The translations under genes and the position numbers were made by a program. Under the pieces are notes generated by a model that saw only the letters and a program-made list of their open reading frames with translations, was not told where the DNA came from and did not search any database. Below, piece by piece: positions 7,081 through 10,208 of a stretch of 10,208 nucleotides of DNA; positions within the stretch are counted from its first letter, which is position 1; the number at the start of each line of letters is the position of its first letter. This DNA comes from Gammaproteobacteria bacterium (GTDB lineage Bacteria > Pseudomonadota > Gammaproteobacteria > Steroidobacterales > MnTg04): assembly GCA_027297845.1 (NCBI GenBank), contig JAPUHG010000039.1:1-10208 (forward strand). Direction: 5' to 3'.

Positions 7081-8073
7081 ATGAGCAAGCAGGCCGGCAA
7101 AGACACATCGCATTGGGATGACTACTGGCGCCACGGCGCTTTGACCTCTTGCGCCGATGCCTTCGAGGGCAATTATCAAGGCGAGATTCGCCGCGTCTGG
7201 GAGGAATTTTTCCGATCGGCGGAATATGACACCACGATACTGGATATCGGGACCGGTAACGGCGCCATCGCACTGATCGCAAGCCAGGTTGCCGCCGAAC
7301 TGAAGCGCGATTTTTCCATCCACGCGATTGACCAGGCCGAAATCGACCCGCTGGCGATGCTCAAGCCTGATACCGCTGGCCTGGCCACAATCCATTTTCA
7401 TTCAAAAACAGCCGCCGAGAATTGCGGTCTGCCTGACCACAGTGTCGATATGGTCAGCGGCCAGTATGCGCTGGAATACACGCCTTTAGAGGAGACCGTC
7501 ACAGAACTCGCCAGGGTCTGCGCTCCGGGCGCCCGCTTGCTGTTTGTTATGCATCACGCTGACTCGATAGTCCTGGAAACCGCGGCCGAAGAGCTGAGGC
7601 TGGGCGGTCTGCTCGAAAACAGTGGCTTTTTCGATCACGCGGCTGATTTGTTGCAGCAAATGGACAAAGTTCCCGCCAACAAGGCGCATCGGCTGGCCGC
7701 TGACCCAAAGGCCGAGGAAAGCCGTAATCTGTTGAACCAGGCGGCAGACGAGTTAAAGTCGCTTGCATCGCAAACGGCCAACCCGCAAATTCTGCAAACC
7801 GCGATGAACTCGGTCAGCGACTGCTTCCAGCGGCAGAAGGTTTTGGGTAGCCAGGTACTTCAGTTACTGGCCCAATACCGGCAGCAGCTGGAGGCCAACC
7901 TTGCTCGCCTGAACGATCTGCAAAAGGCCTCGGTTAGCGACGACAACGCCAGGGAAATAGTCGCATTGTTCCATGCGCGAGGATTCGCAGCGAAACCGAT
8001 GGAAGATATTTTCCACGAGCATAATCTTCTGGCGGGGAGGTTGCTCAGCGCAGAGCTCCCCACGAGACCCTGA
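7081..8073 (+). CDS. Class I SAM-dependent methyltransferase with long helical C-terminus
   Basis: The 330-residue product has a Rossmann-type methyltransferase domain at about 30-165. Motif I is ILDIGTGNG (53-61), which binds SAM; the acidic residue of motif II is Asp84 in AIDQAEID; the motif IV region is SVDMVSGQYALEYTP (121-135), and ARVCAPGARLLFV (144-156) is the usual post-motif strand. Residues about 165-330 are rich in Ala, Leu, Gln and Glu and predict as mostly helical; I do not recognise this part. It may be a substrate-binding or dimerising extension. There is no signal peptide, so it is cytoplasmic. It lies 53 nt after the aminotransferase, so it may belong to the same operon and methylate a sugar or glycan, but this rests on position only. 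Upstream purines (CAGAGAC) give only a weak ribosome site, so ATG 7081 is likely but not certain. Confidence 0.82.
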   Translation: MSKQAGKDTSHWDDYWRHGALTSCADAFEGNYQGEIRRVWEEFFRSAEYDTTILDIGTGNGAIALIASQVAAELKRDFSIHAIDQAEIDPLAMLKPDTAGLATIHFHSKTAAENCGLPDHSVDMVSGQYALEYTPLEETVTELARVCAPGARLLFVMHHADSIVLETAAEELRLGGLLENSGFFDHAADLLQQMDKVPANKAHRLAADPKAEESRNLLNQAADELKSLASQTANPQILQTAMNSVSDCFQRQKVLGSQVLQLLAQYRQQLEANLARLNDLQKASVSDDNAREIVALFHARGFAAKPMEDIFHEHNLLAGRLLSAELPTRP

Positions 8074-8089
8074 TCAGGGCCACCGGGAA

Positions 8090-8166
8090 AGGCGCCAAAT
8101 GTTGCTTTGTTGCAACAGAAACTGAATCTCCTACAGATTTCTGGCGCCTGTTGCTTATCTGCAACA
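8090..8166. repeat. Duplicated GGCGCC / TGTTGC-N6-GCAACA module, possible three-way-junction RNA
   Basis: An 18-bp interrupted palindrome occurs twice, TGTTGCTTTGTTGCAACA (8100-8117) and TGTTGCTTATCTGCAACA (8149-8166), 49 bp apart. Each copy is preceded by GGCGCC (8091-8096 and 8143-8148). The two GGCGCC boxes also pair as AGGCGCCA (8090-8097) with TGGCGCCT (8142-8149). Inside that stem the first palindrome forms one hairpin, and GAAACTG (8118-8124) pairs with CAG-A-TTTC (8134-8141) to form another, giving a complete three-way junction. It could be a paired operator for a dimeric regulator, a processed 3' end for the upstream operon, or a small mobile repeat. The function is unknown. Confidence 0.6.
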
Positions 8167-8220
8167 ACCCCGCCTGATCCGTAAAAGCAGGTATTTTCAA
8201 GTCAAAATAATTCCCGCTCG

Positions 8221-8252
8221 AACCTCTTTAATCATTGATTTAAAAGGTTTTT
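8221..8252 (+). terminator. AU-rich terminator candidate for the upstream operon
   Basis: AACCT (8221-8225), a bulged C and TTTAA (8227-8231) pair with TTAAA (8240-8244) and AGGTT (8245-8249) around an 8-nt loop, followed by T residues to 8252. The stem is long but poor in G-C, so the terminator is plausible rather than strong. It is the best candidate after the methyltransferase stop. Confidence 0.45.
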
Positions 8253-8276
8253 ATGAGATTTATGAGCGATTGTTCA

Positions 8277-8326
8277 GCTCCTGAATCGAATTGCGGCGAG
8301 CAATCGTAGGAGCGCCCTGGTTGCGC
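8277..8326. repeat. REP-like palindromic element with GTAGGAGC core
   Basis: GCTCCT (8277-8282) pairs with AGGAGC (8308-8313); inside it ATTGC (8290-8294) pairs with GCAAT (8300-8304), flanked by a CG/CG pair. Overlapping it, GTAGGAGCGCCCTGGTTGCGC (8306-8326) contains a GCGC...GCGC stem (8312-8315 with 8323-8326). A GTAG head followed by GGAGC and a short hairpin is the layout of REP elements known from pseudomonads and xanthomonads, which RAYT transposases mobilise. Only one copy is visible, so this is a resemblance, not proof. Confidence 0.35.
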
Positions 8327-8361
8327 AATTTTGATGAAGCCTCACGCTCTGTAATTTTTTT

Positions 8362-8392
8362 ACAACAAATAGTATTTTTCTGGTTTTGTTGT
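8362..8392. promoter_or_regulatory. Operator-like inverted repeat upstream of the TonB-dependent receptor
   Basis: ACAACAAA (8362-8369) and TTTGTTGT (8385-8392) are perfect 8-bp inverted arms separated by 15 bp, with centres 23 bp apart, about two helical turns. The repeat covers the -35 region and touches the extended -10 of the promoter, where a bound dimer would block or position RNA polymerase. No regulator gene is in the window. Confidence 0.45.
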
Positions 8393-8400
8393 GCTAGTAT
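8392..8400 (+). promoter_or_regulatory. Extended -10 promoter for the TonB-dependent receptor gene
   Basis: TGC-TAGTAT matches an extended -10 element (TGn plus a hexamer with 4 of 6 TATAAT matches) in an AT-rich stretch. No good -35 hexamer lies 16-18 bp upstream, which fits extended -10 promoters. Transcription would begin near 8407, giving a leader of about 112 nt. Confidence 0.5.
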
Positions 8401-8426
8401 CGCCGCAACTCCGGAATCCACTGTTT

Positions 8427-8447
8427 TCAGAAGTCGGTGTTTTCTGA
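8427..8447 (+). other. Stem-loop in the receptor mRNA leader
   Basis: TCAGAA (8427-8432) pairs with TTCTGA (8442-8447) around a 9-nt loop. It lies about 20 nt after the predicted transcription start and 60 nt before the ribosome site. It matches no riboswitch class I know and may simply stabilise the 5' end. Confidence 0.35.
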
Positions 8448-8506
8448 GTTGGCTTAGGGGTAACTACGGAATTTTCTGTTGTTATCAATATTATTAACCT
8501 CTCCCT

Positions 8507-8513
8507 GAGGAGG
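8507..8513 (+). promoter_or_regulatory. Strong ribosome binding site of the receptor gene
   Basis: GAGGAGG lies 5 nt before ATG 8519, the best Shine-Dalgarno match in the window. It fixes the start and suggests efficient translation. Confidence 0.85.
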
Positions 8514-8518
8514 ACTTT

Positions 8519-10208
8519 ATGAAAGAGCGAAATCCCATCCAGGACGCAGTGCGATACGCATTGACGGCCGGTGTGGCAGCATCGTTTGCGAGTATACCGT
8601 CTATGGCGTTTGCCCAAGACGGTGACGAGGACGTTGCTGAGCAAGGACTTATCGAAGTCACTGGATCCCGTATTAAGCGGGTAGACGTCGAAGGTCCGTC
8701 ACCGGTTGCCATTATTACGCGTGCCGACATTGAAAATTCTGGCGATATCTCCGTAGCCGATGTGCTACGTACATCTTCTTATAACCAGTTCGGTTCATTC
8801 CGTCAGAGCTCCGGTAGTTCTGCCCAGTCGCAGGCGACAATCAGCCTTCGCGGCCTGGGTGCAACCCGTACTCTGATTTTGTTGGATGGACGTCGCATGG
8901 CCGGTTCGCCGAGCTTCGGCGCCGGTTCCGCGGGGAACCTGAACGTCATTCCGATCGCTGCGGTAGAACGCATCGAAATCCTGCGTGACGGTGCCTCCGC
9001 TATTTACGGTTCGGACGCCATCGGTGGCGTGGTCAACGTTATCCTGCGTAAGGATTACGAAGGCCTGCAGATCTCTGCCGAGATCGGCCGTCCATCACAA
9101 AGCGGTGGTGACGAGAATGCCTACAGCATCGTTGGCGGCATTACCTCGGGTAAAGGCAATATCACCTTCTCGCTGGATCACGCTGATTCCGAAATCATCT
9201 TCAACGGTGATCGGACATTCTCCGAGGTCGGTCTGAGCTCGTTCGGTTTCCCGGGCAGCTTCGCGATAACCGATCCAGGTGGCGCGGGTTCTATCGGTAC
9301 TTTTCCGGATGCGCGTTGTCCGAATTCGATTAACACGGATCCGACCTTCGCAAACTCGCAGATCAACACCGGTAATGGACTGTGTAACTACAACTACGCA
9401 GCGACTTCAGCCAATGAAGCCAGCCTGACCCGCGACACGATGTTTGTGAATGCTAACTACCAGGTCAACGAAGACCTCAACTTCTTCGCCCGCGGTACGT
9501 TCTCACGGACCGAGTCGTTTGGTCGTTATGCGCCTGCCCCGCAGGTCGGTGGTTCGCCGTTCCTGCCCACGATGAGTGCAGCGAACCCGAACAACCCGAC
9601 CGCGCCAGGTGCGTATCCGCTCGCCGGCGTCGCGTCGAACTACCCGCTGCCGTTCCCAGGCGCCACCGATATGTCGCAGTTTGACACGACTGGCGATGGC
9701 GTACCGGATGTCACGGGTCCGTTTGACCTGAGTATTTTCTATCGGAACGTCCCGGGTGGTTTCCGTGACAGCTTCGTCACCACGGTGCTGTACGACTACC
9801 TGATCGGCTTCGAAGGCAGCTCGGACATGTTCGGCGGTCTCGACTGGGATGCTGGCTTCCAGTACTCCAGACAGACCAACGACGACACGTCCCAGGGCCT
9901 TGTCTTCCGCAGCGGTCTGCAGTCGGCTATCGATGACGGGTCGTTCGACATCTTCAATGTCCAGGGCAACGGCACCGATGCATCCATCGCTGCCAGCTTT
10001 GGTCACACCGGATTCCATAACGAGGTCCACCGGATCGCCTCCGGTGACTTTACCGCCACCTGGGATGCCTTCCAGATGTCGGCCGGCCCGGTGCCGGTCG
10101 CTCTCGGCGTGGAGTATCGTGACGAGCGCTTCAGCCAGGATTACGACGCCCAGCAGAATGCCGGTAACGTCGATGGCTCCGCTGGTGGCGCCGATGTCCA
10201 GGGTTCGC
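8519..10208 (+). CDS. TonB-dependent outer-membrane receptor, 3' end beyond the window
   Basis: The reading frame is open for 563 codons to the window edge and lacks the rest of its beta-barrel. A signal peptide (1-32, cleavage near AFA-QD) precedes a TonB-box-like segment LIEVTGSRIKR (44-54). The plug domain follows (about 58-178) with PVAIITRADI, ISLRGLGATRTLILLDGRR (108-126), VERIEILRDGASAIYGSDAIGGVVNVI (149-175) and then barrel strands. This is the active-uptake receptor layout, powered by TonB-ExbBD. The GSRIKR subtype is abundant in gammaproteobacteria and its substrates are mostly unassigned. A Cys pair (267, 289) probably closes an extracellular loop, and DTTGDGVPD (389-397) resembles a calcium-binding loop. 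There is no N-terminal FecA-type signalling domain. Arg and Gly codons are biased to CGT and GGT, unlike the upstream genes, which fits high expression. Own promoter and ribosome site lie upstream. Confidence 0.92.
   Translation, partial: MKERNPIQDAVRYALTAGVAASFASIPSMAFAQDGDEDVAEQGLIEVTGSRIKRVDVEGPSPVAIITRADIENSGDISVADVLRTSSYNQFGSFRQSSGSSAQSQATISLRGLGATRTLILLDGRRMAGSPSFGAGSAGNLNVIPIAAVERIEILRDGASAIYGSDAIGGVVNVILRKDYEGLQISAEIGRPSQSGGDENAYSIVGGITSGKGNITFSLDHADSEIIFNGDRTFSEVGLSSFGFPGSFAITDPGGAGSIGTFPDARCPNSINTDPTFANSQINTGNGLCNYNYAATSANEASLTRDTMFVNANYQVNEDLNFFARGTFSRTESFGRYAPAPQVGGSPFLPTMSAANPNNPTAPGAYPLAGVASNYPLPFPGATDMSQFDTTGDGVPDVTGPFDLSIFYRNVPGGFRDSFVTTVLYDYLIGFEGSSDMFGGLDWDAGFQYSRQTNDDTSQGLVFRSGLQSAIDDGSFDIFNVQGNGTDASIAASFGHTGFHNEVHRIASGDFTATWDAFQMSAGPVPVALGVEYRDERFSQDYDAQQNAGNVDGSAGGADVQGS

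Larger units (their letters stand above)
8074..8518. other. 445-nt intergenic region with many inverted repeats
   Basis: This is the only long non-coding stretch. From left to right it holds a duplicated palindromic module (8090-8166), an AT-rich terminator candidate (8221-8252), a REP-like double hairpin (8277-8326), a promoter with an overlapping inverted repeat (8362-8400) and a leader with one stem (8427-8447). A short open frame at 8291-8497 has no ribosome site or recognisable product, and I do not consider it a gene. Confidence 0.7.

Noticed and set aside
8068..8079. 12-bp palindrome CCCTGATCAGGG over the methyltransferase stop
   Set aside because: It is short, has no loop or T-run and no second copy, so chance is sufficient explanation.
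8291..8497. Small plus-strand open frame (68 codons) in the intergenic region
   Set aside because: No ribosome site, it runs through the promoter and leader of the receptor gene, and its translation has no protein-like features.
8401..8518. Cobalamin or other riboswitch in the receptor leader
   Set aside because: The leader is about 112 nt, too short for a full cobalamin riboswitch, and the B12-box pattern is absent.
9503..10030. Minus-strand open frame (175 codons) opposite the receptor gene
   Set aside because: It mirrors the receptor's biased codons and has no start signal or domain.

Overview
The window looks like chromosomal DNA of a Gram-negative bacterium, most likely a marine or environmental gammaproteobacterium. 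I infer this from the moderately high G+C, several secreted or outer-membrane proteins (an OmpA-type protein and a TonB-dependent receptor of the GSRIKR-plug type), and dense forward-strand gene packing with Shine-Dalgarno sites. No rRNA, tRNA, CRISPR array, insertion sequence or phage gene is visible. All seven genes I support read on the + strand.

Left part (1-3313). A secreted PPP-type metallophosphatase (12-1919) carries a C-terminal domain with the residue pattern of an atypical (HipA/FAM20-like) kinase fold. It is followed by an OmpA-family outer-membrane protein (2036-3220) with a small beta-barrel, three thrombospondin type 3 calcium-binding repeats and a peptidoglycan-binding OmpA domain. 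Two intrinsic terminators in tandem (3233-3266, 3282-3313) end this part.

Middle part (3345-8073). Four closely spaced genes form a likely operon: an exported amidohydrolase; a NeuC-type hydrolysing UDP-GlcNAc 2-epimerase starting at GTG 4720; a DegT/DnrJ/EryC1 PLP aminotransferase starting at TTG 5903, overlapping the epimerase by 8 nt; and a class I SAM methyltransferase with a long helical C-terminal extension. The two middle enzymes point to an amino-sugar or nonulosonic-acid-like branch of surface glycan synthesis. The synthase, cytidylyltransferase and glycosyltransferases that would confirm this are not in the window.

Right part (8074-10208). A 445-nt intergenic region is unusually rich in inverted repeats: a duplicated GGCGCC/TGTTGC-N6-GCAACA module that can fold as a three-way junction, an AU-rich terminator candidate, a REP-like GTAGGAGC hairpin, and an 8-bp inverted repeat ACAACAAA-N15-TTTGTTGT abutting an extended -10 promoter. 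A leader of about 112 nt with a strong GAGGAGG site leads into a TonB-dependent receptor gene (8519 to the window end, 3' truncated). That gene uses CGT/GGT codons far more than its neighbours, which suggests high expression.

I see no clearly new multi-gene system. The items most worth a second look are the phosphatase/kinase-like fusion and the structured, possibly regulatory, region upstream of the TonB-dependent receptor.
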